This document shows positions 10,821 through 22,150 of a stretch of 64,000 nt of DNA, one piece after another. The DNA comes from Dastarcus helophoroides (taxonomy: Eukaryota > Arthropoda > Insecta > Coleoptera > Bothrideridae): positions 20,360,297-20,424,296 of the forward strand of contig CM053332.1 of assembly GCA_028583605.1 (NCBI GenBank), read 5' to 3'. The notes under the pieces were generated by a model. That model saw only the letters and a list, made by a program, of their open reading frames with translations, was not told the DNA's origin and ran no database searches. Position 1 is the first letter of the stretch, and every line of letters begins with the position of its first letter. The position numbers and the translations under genes are program-made.

Positions 10821-12670
10821 TATATACCGGGTGTTTTTTTTAGTTGGGAGGTTATCTTTACATGGAGTATCACTTATTATAAAGGCAAATTGATTTTGTC
10901 GATATGGCTAATTGGAGCTAAACTACCTTTCAAAAATATTTTCAACTTCCTCCCACTTCCGGTTATACTGGAAGTAGACATCAACTTTCTTATTTTAAAT
11001 AGCAACCCCCAAATTTTATATTTTATTTGGATTCGACGTAGAAAAATAAGGTGAGTTTATGTATACATGTTTACTGCTATCTTTGGTAGCTTTTAAGATA
11101 TTTCAATTTTTCGGAAAAAACTGACAGAAAAGAGGGTTATTTTGATTCTTTGTATCTTTTTTATTATTTGCAATAAAAACATGAAATTTGGGTTGAAGTC
11201 ATGGAATATTATGGAGACTATAATAACGTAATCAAGTTTTACATTTATTACACAGAGTGATGGAAATTTTATGATCTTTATTGTTTTTGTTTTATTCAAA
11301 AAAACTCTGTTTTTTTAAATGGGAACTATGTGTCTTTTAAACATTTTTAAATTCCCCACGTAAAAAGAAGAAAAAAGTTATATGACTAATTTTTTTAAAT
11401 TCTGCACCGTTACAGAGATATAATGCAAAATAAAAAAGAAAAATATATCTTTTTTTTCCAGTAGCAACTTGGTAGTAGACAACAAAATTTTCAAAAAAAA
11501 AACATAACCACAAAGCCTATAAATTTTAGGCTAAATAACATTTAAAAGATAACCACACAAAACGAATAAGTTTTTGACTAATTGTTAGAATACTTATTGA
11601 AAAATGTTTAGGGAGCCACGAATGTAAGTTTGGTAAAAATGGTTTGTTAAACAGACTTCTCATTTTTGGAGTAATGAAAATCAACAACAAATGTTCAACA
11701 AAATTCGTTCTTTAACTGTTATGATGTTAGATTAGAACTCAGGATTTTTAAGCGTTACATTTTACAATGAAAATCAAAAAGGACATTTTTTAGTGATTTT
11801 TTTTACGACTACTGCATGACAAGCATATTGCTAGGAACAATCGGATGTGCTTAAAAACGTTACTCAATTCGAAATCTTAAAATATGCCTTTAAATGTATT
11901 GAAACAGAAAATCGTCCTTGTTGTTCTTGATGTAAATTTTTTGTCAATTATTTTTGTTTCCTATTACTTATTATGATTAATTCTTTAAGCTTTTATTGCC
12001 TACAGTTAATTTCCTACTTGAACAAAAAAAGAGATGTTTGATTCTTTTTATTTTGAGATTTATGTAAAATACCTCTGTAACGGCACAAAATTTTAAAAAA
12101 TAAGTAATATAACTTTTTTCTTCTTTTTATGTGAAGAATCCAAAAATGATTAAAAAACATATAGTTCCCATTTAAAAAAACAGAGTTTTTTTGAATAAAA
12201 CAAAAACAGCAAAGATTATAAAATTTCCATCACCCTGTATAATAAATGTAAAATCTGTTTACGTTATTATAGTCTTTATAATATTCCGTGACTTCAACCC
12301 AAATTTCATGTTTTTACTGCAAATAATAAAAAAGATACAAAGAGTCAAAATAACCATTTTTTCTGTCATTTTTTTTTCGAAAAATTGAAATATCTTTAAA
12401 ACTATCAAAGGTAGCGATAAACATGTATACATAAACTCACCTTATTTTTTTACGTAAAATCCAAATAAAATATAAAATTTGTGGGTTGCCATTTAAAATA
12501 AGAAAGTTGATGTCTACTTCCGGTATAATCGGTAGCGGGGGGAAGTTGAAAATATTTTTAGAAGATAGTTTAACCTTGATTGGCCCCATCGACAAAATCA
12601 CTTTGCCTTTATAATAAGTAGTACTCCATATAAAGGTAACCTCCAACTAAAAAAAAAACACCCGGTATAT
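10821..12670. mobile_element. Element with very long terminal inverted repeats (about 650 bp)
   Basis: The left end reads TATATACCGGGTGTTTTTTT and the right end is its complement, AAAAAAACACCCGGTATAT. The inverted match extends about 600-650 bp inward on each side, including the blocks GTATACATGTTTACTGCTAT / its complement near 12420 and ATCAACTTTCTTATTTTAAA / near 12495. The unmatched centre is about 550 bp. There is no transposase, and open frames inside the arms are mirror images of each other. Ends with flanking TA suggest a TA target duplication, as in Tc1/mariner-type or related elements; the family is uncertain. It sits exactly at the 3' tail of the LINE. Confidence 0.85.
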
Positions 12671-12699
12671 AAAAATGCCAACATTTTCAGAATAATATC

Positions 12700-15330
12700 A
12701 AATTGAAAAATAATTTGCACTCATTACAAAAGAGAAATTTTTTTTAAGGAAAAATTGAATATTTCTTAGAAAAGTCAAAATTTCAAGTTTCAAATCGAAA
12801 TCTCAGGAAAAATGTGAAAATTAAAACTGAAATCCATCGAAATCTATAGAAAAAGTTAAAATTTTACAAAAAGTAAATATTTTAAAAAGGTCAAACGTTT
12901 CCAAAAAAGGTAGAATTTTTCAAAAGTCGAAATCTTCAAGTAAAGTAAAAACTGAGAAAACAAATCAAATTTTTGAAAATCGATCGAAATTTCAAAAAAG
13001 TGGAAATTACTAAAAAAGATCGCGAACTTCTTAAAAGACCAAATTCCCCCAAAAAAGTAAACCAGGAAAATAAACATTTTGAACAAAATTTGGACTGCTC
13101 AAAATCCCGAAAAAGGCCAAAAGTTTGAAATATTCCAATTAAAAAAAAATCGAAATTGCAACCAAAATATAAACATCTTTATTTTGTTTTAAATGTTGAA
13201 TTTTTTGAAAAAGTCATAATTTTGAAAAAGTGGAAAGAAATTTTGTGCAGAAGTTTTCAAAAAAAGTACCAAAAAAGTAGAAGGAAAAATTTTCAATAAA
13301 GTAGAAATTTTCAAAAGTAAAATTTTACCAAAAGTAAATATTTTAATAAGGTCAAAGGTTTCCAAAAAAGGAAGAATTTTTCAAAGGTCAAAATTTCAAG
13401 TAAAGTAAAAACTGAGAGAACAAATTAAATTTTTGAAAATCGATCGAAATTTCAAAAAAGTGGAAATTACTAAAAAAAGATCGCGAACTTCTTAAAAGAC
13501 CAAATTCCCCCAAAAAGTAAACCAGGAAAATAAACATTTTGAACAAAATTTGGACTGCTCAAAATCCCGAAAAAGGCCAAAAGTTTGAAATATTCCAATT
13601 AAAAAAAATCGAAATTGCAACCAAAATATAAACATCTTTATTTTGTTTTAAATGTTGAATTTTTGAAAAAGTCAAAATTTTGAAAAAGTGGAAAGAAATT
13701 TTGTGTAGAAGTTTTCAAAAAAAGTACCAAAAAAGTAGAAGGAAAAATTTTCAATAAAGTAGAAATTTTCAAAAGTAAAATTTTACCAAAAGTAAATATT
13801 TTAATAAGGTCAAAAGTTTCCAAAAAAGGTAGAATTTTTCAAAAGTCAAAATCTTCAAGTAAAGTAAAAACTGAGAGAACAAATTAAATTTTTGAAAATC
13901 GATCGAAATTTCAAAAAAGTGGAAATTACTAAAAAAAGATCGCGAACTTCTTAAAAGACCAAATTCCCCCAAAAAGTAAACCAGGAAAATAAAAATTTTG
14001 AACAAAATTTGGACTGCTCAAACGCCCGAAAAAGGCCAAAAGTTTGAAATATTCCAATTAAAAAAAAATCGAAATTGCAACCAAAAAGTAAACATCTTTA
14101 TTTTGTTTTAAATGTTGAATTTTTTGAAAGTCAAAATTTTGAAAAAGTGGAAAGAAATTTTGTGTAGAAGTTTTCAAAAAAAGTACCAAAAAAGTAGAAG
14201 GAAACATGTCCAATAAAGTAGAAATTTTCAAAAGTAAAATTTTACCAAAAGGAAATATTTTAATAAGGTCAAAAGTTTCCAAAAAAAGTAGAATTTTTCA
14301 AAAGTCAAAATCTTCAAGTAAAGTAAAAACTGAGGGAACAAATCAAATTGTTGAAAATCGATCGAAGTTTCAAAAAAGTGGAAATTACTAAAAAAAGATC
14401 GCGAAATTCTTAAAAGACTAAATCTCCCCAAAAAGTACACTAGGAAAATGAAAATTTTGAACAAAATTTGAAATGCTCACAATCCCGAAAAAGGTCAAAA
14501 TTTTGAAATATTCGAATTTTAAAAAAAATCGAAATTGCAACCAAAATATAAACATCTTTATTTTGTTTTAAATGTTGAATTTTTTTACTTTATTTTGTTT
14601 TAAATGTTGAATTTTTTTACTTTATTTTGTTTTAAATGTTGAATTTTTTTAAAGTCAAAATTTTGAAACAGTAGAAAAAAATTTTGTGTAGAAGTTTTCA
14701 AAAAAAGAACCAAAAAAGTAGAAGGAAAACTTTTCAATAAAGTAGAAATTTTCAAAATGTGAAAAATGTGAAAATTAAAACTGAAATCCATCGAAATCTA
14801 TAGAAAAAGTTAAAATTTTACAAAAAGTAAATAAAATTTTACAAAAAGTAAACATTTTAATAAGGTCAAAAGTTTCCAAAAAAGGTAGAATTTTTCAAAA
14901 GTCAAAATCTTCAAGTAAAGTAAAAACTGAGTGAACAAATCAAATTTTTGAAAATCGATCGAAGTTTCAAAAAGGTGGAAATTACTAAAAAAAGATTGCG
15001 AAATTCTAAATTCCCCCAAAAAGTAAACTAGAAAAATAAAAATTTTGAACAAAATTTGAAATGTTCAAAGTCCCGAAAAATGTCAACATTTTGAAATATT
15101 CGAATTAAAAAAAAATCGAAATTACAACCAAAATATAAACATCTTTATTTTGTTCAAAATGTTGAATTTTTTAAAAAGGCAATTTTGAAAAAATGGAAAG
15201 AAATTTTGTGTAGAAGATTTCAAAAGAAGTACCAAAAAAAGTAGAAGTAAACATTTTCAATAAAGTCGAAATTTTCAAAAGTAAAGTTTTTCAAAAATTA
15301 AAACGTTCAAAAGTTGAAATTAAAGACCAA
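12700..15330. repeat. Tandem array, about 459-bp unit x5
   Basis: The anchor GGTCAAA(A/C/G)GTTTCCAAAAAA occurs at 12889, 13350, 13808, 14267 and 14864 (spacings 461, 458, 459, 597). The last interval is longer because a TTTATTTTGTTTTAAATGTT block is triplicated near 14570-14650 and a further unit fragment is inserted at 14760-14835. Repeated minus-strand frames of the type FIFLVYFLGEF...FSNFHFFE are the same satellite read in one frame, not genes. Confidence 0.9.
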
Positions 15331-15760
15331 CATTTTTAAAATAATCTAAAATTTGAGAAAAAGTCATTTAAACAAGTCGAAATTTTGAAAAAACTGGAAG
15401 CTATGAAATTTGAAATTTTCAATAGGAGTGCCCACAATTTCAAAAATATCGAAATTTTTACTCATATTTTAAAAAAATGGAATTTCAAAAATGTGAAATA
15501 AAAAGGTCTACACAATCAAAAAGGCAAAATTTGAAATCTAGAAAAGGTGACATTTTTCAAAAAAAAGTAGAAATTTTGAAAAACGTAGAAATTTTAAAAA
15601 ACGTAGAAATTTTGAAAAACGTAGAAATTTTGAAAAACAATTGAATCTTCTAAAAAAATGAAGATATTTAAAAAAAAGTCACGATTTCCAAAAAGTCACG
15701 ATTTCCAAAAAAATTAAAATTATTCGAGTAAAATTCAATATTTTTTAAAAAAAAAAGGAG
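15330..15760. repeat. Degenerate satellite with short sub-repeats
   Basis: AT-rich satellite-like DNA. A GTAGAAATTTTGAAAAAC unit of about 20 bp is repeated four times at 15570-15635, and GTCACGATTTCCAAAAA is doubled at 15678-15712. No gene is seen. Confidence 0.6.
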
Positions 15761-15761
15761 T

Positions 15762-16190
15762 TTGGTGGAACGGACTGATCCTTGGTTATCTTCAAAAGCT
15801 GAAATACAGAACTGTTGCGAAATGTTGCCATTTTTCTCCAAATTCGACTTTTTACAAAATTTCGAATTGATTCTCAAAATTCGATTTTTTTTTCAAAATT
15901 TGACTTTCTCTGAAAAATTTGCCGGATGTTCAGTGGATCTTTACCATCAACAGTCCCAATTACGCCTCATTTCAATGGAACTGCAAGAACTTTTTTCTGA
16001 AAATTTACTGAATTAGTCTTTTTTTCAAATTTTTCTCAGAATTTGACTTTTTTTTCCTAAAATTTGATTTCAAATTAGAAAACCCTAGTTTTTTTTTTAA
16101 AATGCTACTTAAGATATCGATTTTTTTCAGATTGGAATTTTGAATTTTTTGTCGAAATTTGACTTTTTCCTAATATGCTGGCTTCTTTGT
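15762..16190. repeat. Foldback end plus dispersed module A (direct copy 1)
   Basis: 15762-15813 is only the outer end of a foldback element (GGTGGAACGGACTGATCC to GAAATACAGAACT). It is followed by a module of about 350 bp (GTTGCCATTTTTCTCC ... GCCGGATGTTCAGTGG ... CAATGGAACTGCAAGAAC ... AGATTGGAATTTTGAA). The same module recurs at 17055-17405 in this orientation and twice inverted at 20225-20600 and 20600-20935. Confidence 0.75.
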
Positions 16191-16198
16191 CAACTCTC

Positions 16199-16402
16199 GG
16201 GCCGGTCCTTGGTTATCTTCAAAAATTAAAATACAAATCTTATCCTCTAAAACCAAGAAAGATTTAAAAACACAACAACGCATTCCGACAGCCAGTATCT
16301 CTCTAAAGATGACAGCTTGGCTGTCGAAACGCGTTAGAGCAACCTTTGTTGTGTTTTTTAATCTTTCTTGGTTTCAGGGGACAAGTTCTGTATTTCAACT
16401 TT
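16199..16402. mobile_element. Foldback element, copy 4
   Basis: The left arm begins GGCCGGTCCTTGGTTATC (outer tip lost) and the right arm ends CAGGGGACAAGTTCTGTATT. The turn holds TATCTCTCTAAAGATGACAG followed by CTTGGCTGTCGAAACGCG. The left arm has lost part of the GCTCTAACGCGTTTCGACAG block, so the two halves are unequal. It directly follows module A. Confidence 0.75.
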
Positions 16403-16920
16403 AAAAAAAAGGAGGACTATGCAAAAGTTCAAATCTTTCAAATAAAGTGGAAATTGAAAACAAAAAGATCGACATTTTTTAAAAAGTAACCATTTTGAAA
16501 AATCGCAAATTTTAAATGTTAGAATTTTAAAAAAAGTAAAAATGTTCAAAAAGGCAAACCTTTTAAAAAAGAGTAAAATTTAGTCGCAACTTTTAAAAGG
16601 TCAAAAATTCAAGAATCGAAATTTTCGAAGTTGACATTTCTAGAGAAACTGAGAGTTTCAGAAAAGCAGAATTTTTTAAAAACAGTCGGAATTTATAACA
16701 AAATACAAATTGCATTACAAAAGAATCGTTATAAAAGTTTGAGAAAAGTGCGAACGTTTTATTTCGAGGAAAAGTTTTAATTTTGATTAAAAAACTCTTA
16801 AATTTTTGAGAATGATAAACAGAATTAAATTAAAAAGTATTTCGTGTGTCTCTTTTTTGGAAAGATGTCTATTTAAGGCTTTGAATTTTTATTATTGTCG
16901 TTATTTTTTGAAATAATCTT
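16403..16920. other. Degenerate AT-rich intron sequence
   Basis: Satellite-like AAAAGTCGAAATTTT-type words without a regular period, and no gene or intact element. A short A-rich stretch at 16430-16700 is oriented opposite to the T-rich modules on either side. Confidence 0.5.
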
Positions 16921-17612
16921 TTGTAGAAGTTTCAATATTCGCCTCTTTTCAAAATTTCAGCGTCATTCCCAAAATACGCCACGTTTCTCAAAATTTAACT
17001 TTCCTTGAAAATAATTCCTTTTTAAATTCAATTTATTTCTGAATTCGTCTTTCTTTCGAAATGTTGCCATTGTTCTCCAAATTCGACGTTTTACAAAATT
17101 TCGAATTGATTCTCAAAATTCGATTTTTTTTCTCAAAATTTGACTTTCTCTGAAAAATTTGCCGGATGTTTACCATTAACAGTCCCAATTGCGTCTCATT
17201 TCAATGGAACTGCAAGAACTTTTTTCTGAAAACTTACTGAGTTAGTCTTTTTTCCAAATTTTTCTCAGAATCTGACTTTTTTTTTCCTAAAATTTGAATT
17301 CAAATTAGAAAACCTTGGTTTTTTCAAAATGCTACTTAAAATATCGATTGTTTTCACATTGGAATTTTGAATTGTTTTTCGAAATTTGACTTTTTCCTAA
17401 AGTGCTGGCTTCTTTCTCAACTCTCGGACTGGTCCCTAGTTATCTTCAAAAATTGAAATACAAATCTTGTCCTCTCAAATCAAGAAAGATTAATAAACAC
17501 AACAAAGGTTGCTCTAACGCGTTTCGACAGCCAAGCTATCATCTTTTGAGAGTATCTCTCTTTGTTTTTTAATTTTTGAAGATAACCAAGGCCAATTCGT
17601 TCCACCAGTATA
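16920..17612. repeat. Left arm of long inverted repeat around exon 19005-19174
   Basis: Order: a copy of the 112-bp unit (GCGTCATTCCCAAAATACGC), module A (17055-17405), and a foldback copy (17425-17612) with left arm GGACTGGTCCCTAGTTATC and right end GATAACCAAGGCCAATTCG. The reverse complement of the same order is found at 19905-21400. The arms share long stretches of near identity by eye. Confidence 0.8.
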
Positions 17613-19004
17613 TACGATATTACAAAAATTGAATATTTTAATGAAAATTTTGAAATAATGCTACGTATGTGTTGACAGTTCAGCTTTAAGCTTACACTTA
17701 ATATTTAATCGATCATTTAACTCATAATCGAAGATTGTTCTGTTTGTTTGTCTTAAAGAAAACACTTTTATGGGGCGGCATTTCAAAAAGTTGCATCATA
17801 CTGAGAAAATTTACCGCACGGCCCTTTGCTCACCTACGTATTATGGGGAACATCTGTATAAAATGTCATGCTCCTAGACTCAGCCGTTCAGGCTGTGCGT
17901 TGTCTGTCAATCAGTGCTTTGAAATTTAATAAATAGATTAAAAATAACGAAATCATCCCTTTCTTTTAATTTGTCTCTCTTTTTTGGCGTTTATCTTTTT
18001 TTGTTATAATCGTTACGATTGAGTTTTATTTCATTTCAAAGAAATAACTTTTTTAACAACTGTTTAAAAAGTATAGTATTACTCCTTAATAAGGAGAACA
18101 TTTTAAGTGGTCCTCGAAACGACTCCAAAAAATTTAGTCAATTTTCACTATCTGAGTGTCAGGCACTAAAAATATTCAACAAAATCTTGATATTAAGTTG
18201 CCAAATTGCTGAAATACCGTTTTTTAAATCACAGGAATGTCAATTATTATAATTATTCTCGAAGTTAAGTTCAAAGAATTTTTAAATGTCATTAGATGTT
18301 TAATTTGGTTCAAGAATGCAAAATTGATCAATTGAGTGTGAAAGGTTTGCCACCATATTTGTCGTAATGAATAATTAATTCCTAATGCGACTGAAAGTCG
18401 TCCATATGAATGTAAATATGTCTACTTTTTATTGACAAGTATTTACAAAATGTCAAGGCCCTTGAGAGTGATATAACTGAGAGTTATGAGCATAAGGAAA
18501 TTTGTCCTTATAAACACAAGAGCTTATATAATCGGAAAATGATTGCTTTCTTACGGTTACAAACAAAATCAAAGAAAGCTTCCGGAATCACTTGGAAATT
18601 TCGTTTGAATCTAAAAATGCGCCAACATTTTATAAACTCTATCTTTTGCCCATTCATGCATGCTCTCATGCTAAAATGCAAGCAACCACTTTGCTTGAAG
18701 CTAAAATTTTGTAGACAAATAAGGAAAGATTTTATAGACAAATAAGGAAAGATTTTGTAGACAAATAAGGGAAGATTATAACTTCCACAGATTCAAACGA
18801 TTAATCTTCTGTTTCAATTCAACATTGTAACGTCAAAAAATTAGCATAATTTTATTTGAATGTCGCAATTCAGTGAAAGTGAAGCAAAAAAAAATTAATC
18901 ACTTGCAATACAGCCACCGGCATTTGGGTAACATTTTGATGCAGGTTGCGAAACTTGCAAGCGTGGGTACACTGACGAACTCACGTGCTCGTTTCGATAC
19001 GTAC
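17613..19004. other. Unique intron island downstream of exon 19005-19174
   Basis: Non-satellite sequence. 17750-17930 (GGGCGGCATTTC, TTTACCGCACGGCCC, GACTCAGCCGTTCAGGCTG) is more GC-rich and resembles the 3' tail of a LINE or SINE fragment, but I cannot name a family. 18720-18775 holds a short direct repeat of AGACAAATAAGGAAAGATTT (three copies). The minus-strand donor of the neighbouring exon is GTACGT at 18999-19004. No additional exon is recognised. Confidence 0.4.
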
Positions 19005-19174
19005 TTGAGGGTCCAAAGGGCTTTTTCAGTAAGTCCTGTCACGCATGCAGCGATGGCTAGCATAAAGGTTGTCAGTCCGAACGAGGCGTGGATTGGCACG
19101 AGTGCTGCTCTAAACCCGGCTGTGGCCCCCTCGCAGCACAGCAGGACCAAGAAGCTGAAGAATCCAACGACGAA
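19005..19174 (-). CDS. Cytochrome b561, internal exon (helices 4-5)
   Basis: Acceptor TTTTCTTTCAG, donor GTACGT; 170 nt, entering in phase 0 from exon 43218-43429 and leaving two bases (AA) of a Lys codon. The peptide starts FVVGFFSFLVLL, completing the fourth membrane helix, then CCEGATAGFRAALVPIHASF with the conserved PIH histidine at exon residue 29 (a heme ligand of the four-helix core), the fifth helix (GLTTFMLAIAACVTGL) and the family signature TEKALWTL. These match the (A/P)xHxxFG...GxxEK block known from cytochrome b561 proteins. The exon lies in a loop between long inverted repeats in its flanking introns. No frameshift or stop is present. Confidence 0.92.
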
Positions 19175-19900
19175 CTGAAAGAAAATTCTTTTGAAATAAC
19201 CGACACTGCTACGAGATTTGGTAACGCCCCATTTTTTTTGTCGAAATGTTGAGTTATTTCACGAAATGTGAATTTTAATCTCATCGAAATTACGAGACGG
19301 AAATGGAAATTTTGACTTTCTTCTGGAAATTTTGTTTGTAATAATTTTGAGAAAAGAAGTAGACCTCCCAGATAAAACACTAAATTTGGAAAAATTGTAA
19401 ACATTTTGAGTACTTTTTTCGTCGACTTCTTTCTCAAAAATTCTTGTTTAAATTTTCCTTTTTTTGTTTCTATTTCATAACTTAAGCTATACTTATTCTA
19501 TATTAATAAAATTGAAGCATGCAAGTGTCCTTCGGTCTGTTTGTCGACTTATCTTTTGTCCGGGTTAATCTCGAAAACTGCTAAGGCGATTTTAATGAAA
19601 CTTTTACTAAAATGTAAAGCATTTTTAAGAGTACTTTTTAGGATATTTTTATTGCTAACCTAACCTTTTACTTCTAAGAACTGCAACAAAAAAAGTCGAT
19701 ACTTTCAAAAATATTTTTCTCACAATTTCCACTGCTCTATATAAATTTTAACGTAATCCTGAAAGTTGGAGAGAAAACGTGAAATTCCCAAGAAACCTAG
19801 TTTTCCATATTTGCAAACAAAAATATTTTCCTGAAAATTTTTAATCCTGTTATTAAGATTTCGACCAAACTTTGAGAAAATACAGGAGTTTTGAGAAAGA
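19175..19900. other. Intron upstream of exon 19005-19174, with a possible Helitron-like fragment
   Basis: 19494-19660 (CTATATTAATAAAATTGAAG, CTGTTTGTCGACTTATC, AAGGCGATTTTAATGAAAC) resembles the repetitive ends of Helitron/helentron-type or related insect elements, where a CTGTTTGTCTG block is followed by a CGATTTTGATGAAATTT block. No element end can be fixed. The remainder is AT-rich. Confidence 0.35.
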
Positions 19901-19904
19901 ATTT

Positions 19905-20222
19905 TGGTGGAGCGGACTGGTCCTTGGTTATCTGCAAAAATTGAAATACAAATCTTGTCCCCTGAAACCAAGAAAGATGATCTCTCTAAAGAAATTTATT
20001 TCAAGATCTTAGTTTTAATTTGAAATAGAGTGTATTTTTTTAAGATCGATTGAGACTTAAAATTTGGTAACAGTATCTCTTAGTTGAGTATCTCTCTGAA
20101 GATGACAGCTTGGCTGTCGAAACGCGTTAGAACAACCTTTGTTGTGTTTATTAATCTTTCTTGGTTTCAGGGGACAAGATTTGTATTTCAATTTTTGAAG
20201 ATAACCAAGGACCGGTCCGAGA
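19905..20222. mobile_element. Foldback element, copy 6, with internal insertion
   Basis: The left arm GGTGGAGCGGACTGGTCC...AACCAAGAAAGATGATCTC is followed by about 90 bp of unrelated AT-rich DNA, then TATCTCTCTGAAGATGACAG, CTTGGCTGTCGAAACGCG and the full right arm ending CAAGGACCGGTCCGAG. This copy has the intact hammerhead-like core (CTGAAGA at 20096-20102, GAAA at 20119-20122). Confidence 0.8.
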
Positions 20223-21440
20223 GTTGAGAAAGAAGCCAGCATTTTAGGAAAAAGTCAAATTTCGACAAAAAATTCCAAATTCCAATCTGAAAAACATCGA
20301 TATCTTAAGAAACATTAAAAAAAAACTAGGGTTTTCTAATTTGAAATCAAATTTTAGGAAAAAAAAGTCAAATTCTGAGAAAATTTTGAAAAAAGACTAA
20401 TTCAGTAAATTTTCAGAAAAAAGTACTTGCAGTTCCATTGAAATGAGGCGCAATTGGGACTGTTAATGGTAAAGATCCACTGAACATCCTGCAAGTTTTT
20501 CAGAAGAAATCAAATTTTGAGAAAAAAAATTGAACTTTGAGAATCAATTCGAAATTTTGTAAAAAGTCGAATTTGGAGAAAAATGGCAACATTTCGAAGA
20601 AAAATTCAAAATTCCAATCTGAAAAAAATCGATATTTTAAGTATCACTTTGAAAAAACTACAGTTTTCTAATTTGAATTCAAATTTTAGGAAAAAAAAGT
20701 CAAATTCTGAGAAAATTTTGAAAAAAGACTAATTCAGTAAATTTTCAGAAAACAGTTCTTGCAGTTCCATTGAAATGAGGCGCAATTGGGACTGTTAATG
20801 GTAAAGATCCACTGAACATCCGGCAAATTTTTCAGAGAAAGTCAAATTTTAAGAAAAAAAATCGAATTTTGAGAATCAATTCGAAATTTTGTAAAAAGTC
20901 TAATTTGGAGAAAAATGGCAACATTTCAAAATGTTCAGAAATAAACTGAATTTAAAAAAGAATTATTTTCAAGGAAAGTTAAATTTTGAGAAACGTGGCG
21001 TACTTTGGGAATGATGCTGAAATTTTGAAAGAGAAAAAGACGAATTCAGAAATGAACTGAATTTAAAAAAGAATTATTTTCAAGGAAAGTTAAATTTTGA
21101 GAAACGTGGCGTACTTTGGGAATGATGCTGAAATTTTGAAAAGAGAAAAAGACGAATTCAGAAATAAACTGAATTTAAAAAAGAATTATTTTCAAGGAAA
21201 GTTAAATTTTGAGAAAAATGGCGTATTTTGGGAATGACGCTGAAATTTTGAAAAGAGAAAAAGACGAATTCAGAAATGAACTGAATTTAAAAAAAGAATT
21301 ATTTTCAAGGAAAGTTAAATTTTGAGAAAAACGGCGTATTTTGGGAGTGACGCTGAAATTTTGAAAAGAGGCGAATATTGAAACTTCTACAAAAGATTAC
21401 TTCAAAAAATAGTTCAATTTTAATAAAAATGGTGTTTCCA
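20223..21440. repeat. Right arm of long inverted repeat: module A x2 (inverted) and 112-bp unit x4
   Basis: Two copies of module A in reverse orientation (20225-20600 and 20600-20935) are followed by four units of 111-112 bp anchored by CAGAAAT(A/G)AACTGAATT at 20936, 21047, 21159 and 21271. Together they mirror 16920-17612. No gene is seen. Confidence 0.85.
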
Positions 21441-22150
21441 TTTTCATTAAAATTAAACTGAGAGAAAAAAGACAAATTTAAAAAATAAAACTTTAAATTT
21501 CTAGAAATAGATCTAAAGAAAAAACAAAATTTTTCAGAGAATGTCAAATTTTAAGGAAAAAACTCGCAACTATGCAGAAATTTTGAAAAAAATATGACAA
21601 TAAATCGAAATTTCGAGAAGAAGATCTACTTAAAAATGTCCAATTTTCAGAAAAGCGGCAACATTAGAAAAAAGACGAATTTAGTAAAGAAAACCAGAAC
21701 AAACCGAAATTAAAAAGAAGGCGAAATTTTTCGGAAAAAATTTTGACAAGAGAAGCATTTTGGGAATTGGGTTGAAATTTTTACGAGAAAAAAGTTAAAA
21801 CGTTTTTCTCGAAATTTGAAAAAAACATTTTTTTTAAAATTTCAATAATTTTTATAAAAATTTCTAATTTCGAGAAAGTAAAGGAGAATACCACTGTCTC
21901 TGATCGTCTTTTTTAAAATTCGGTGTATTTTTGGAAATTTATAGTTTTCTTTTCCGAATTCCCCTCTTTTCCGAAATTTTTCTAAAATTCGATCCATTTT
22001 CGTCTTTTTTTAAAATTTCGACCATTACCAAAATTCGACTTTGTTTCTCGAGGTTTGACCCTTTTTAAGAAAATCCGTCTTTTTTTTTTCAAAATATGAC
22101 TTTTACTCAAAAGTTTTGACTTTTTTGAAATTTTGAGAAAAAAGTTCACA
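21441..22150. other. Degenerate satellite DNA
   Basis: GAAATTTC/AAATTTTGA words in A-rich orientation switch to T-rich orientation at about 21890-22130. There is no regular period and no gene. Confidence 0.5.

Noticed and set aside
12856..15052. Recurrent minus-strand ORFs beginning MFKIFIFLVYF
   Set aside because: Repeated once per 459-bp satellite unit with stops at unit boundaries; looks like a membrane protein only because the DNA is AT-rich.
17735..17929. 64-codon ORF with Cys-rich end
   Set aside because: Lies in a GC-richer patch that looks like a LINE/SINE tail; no domain and no splice sites.
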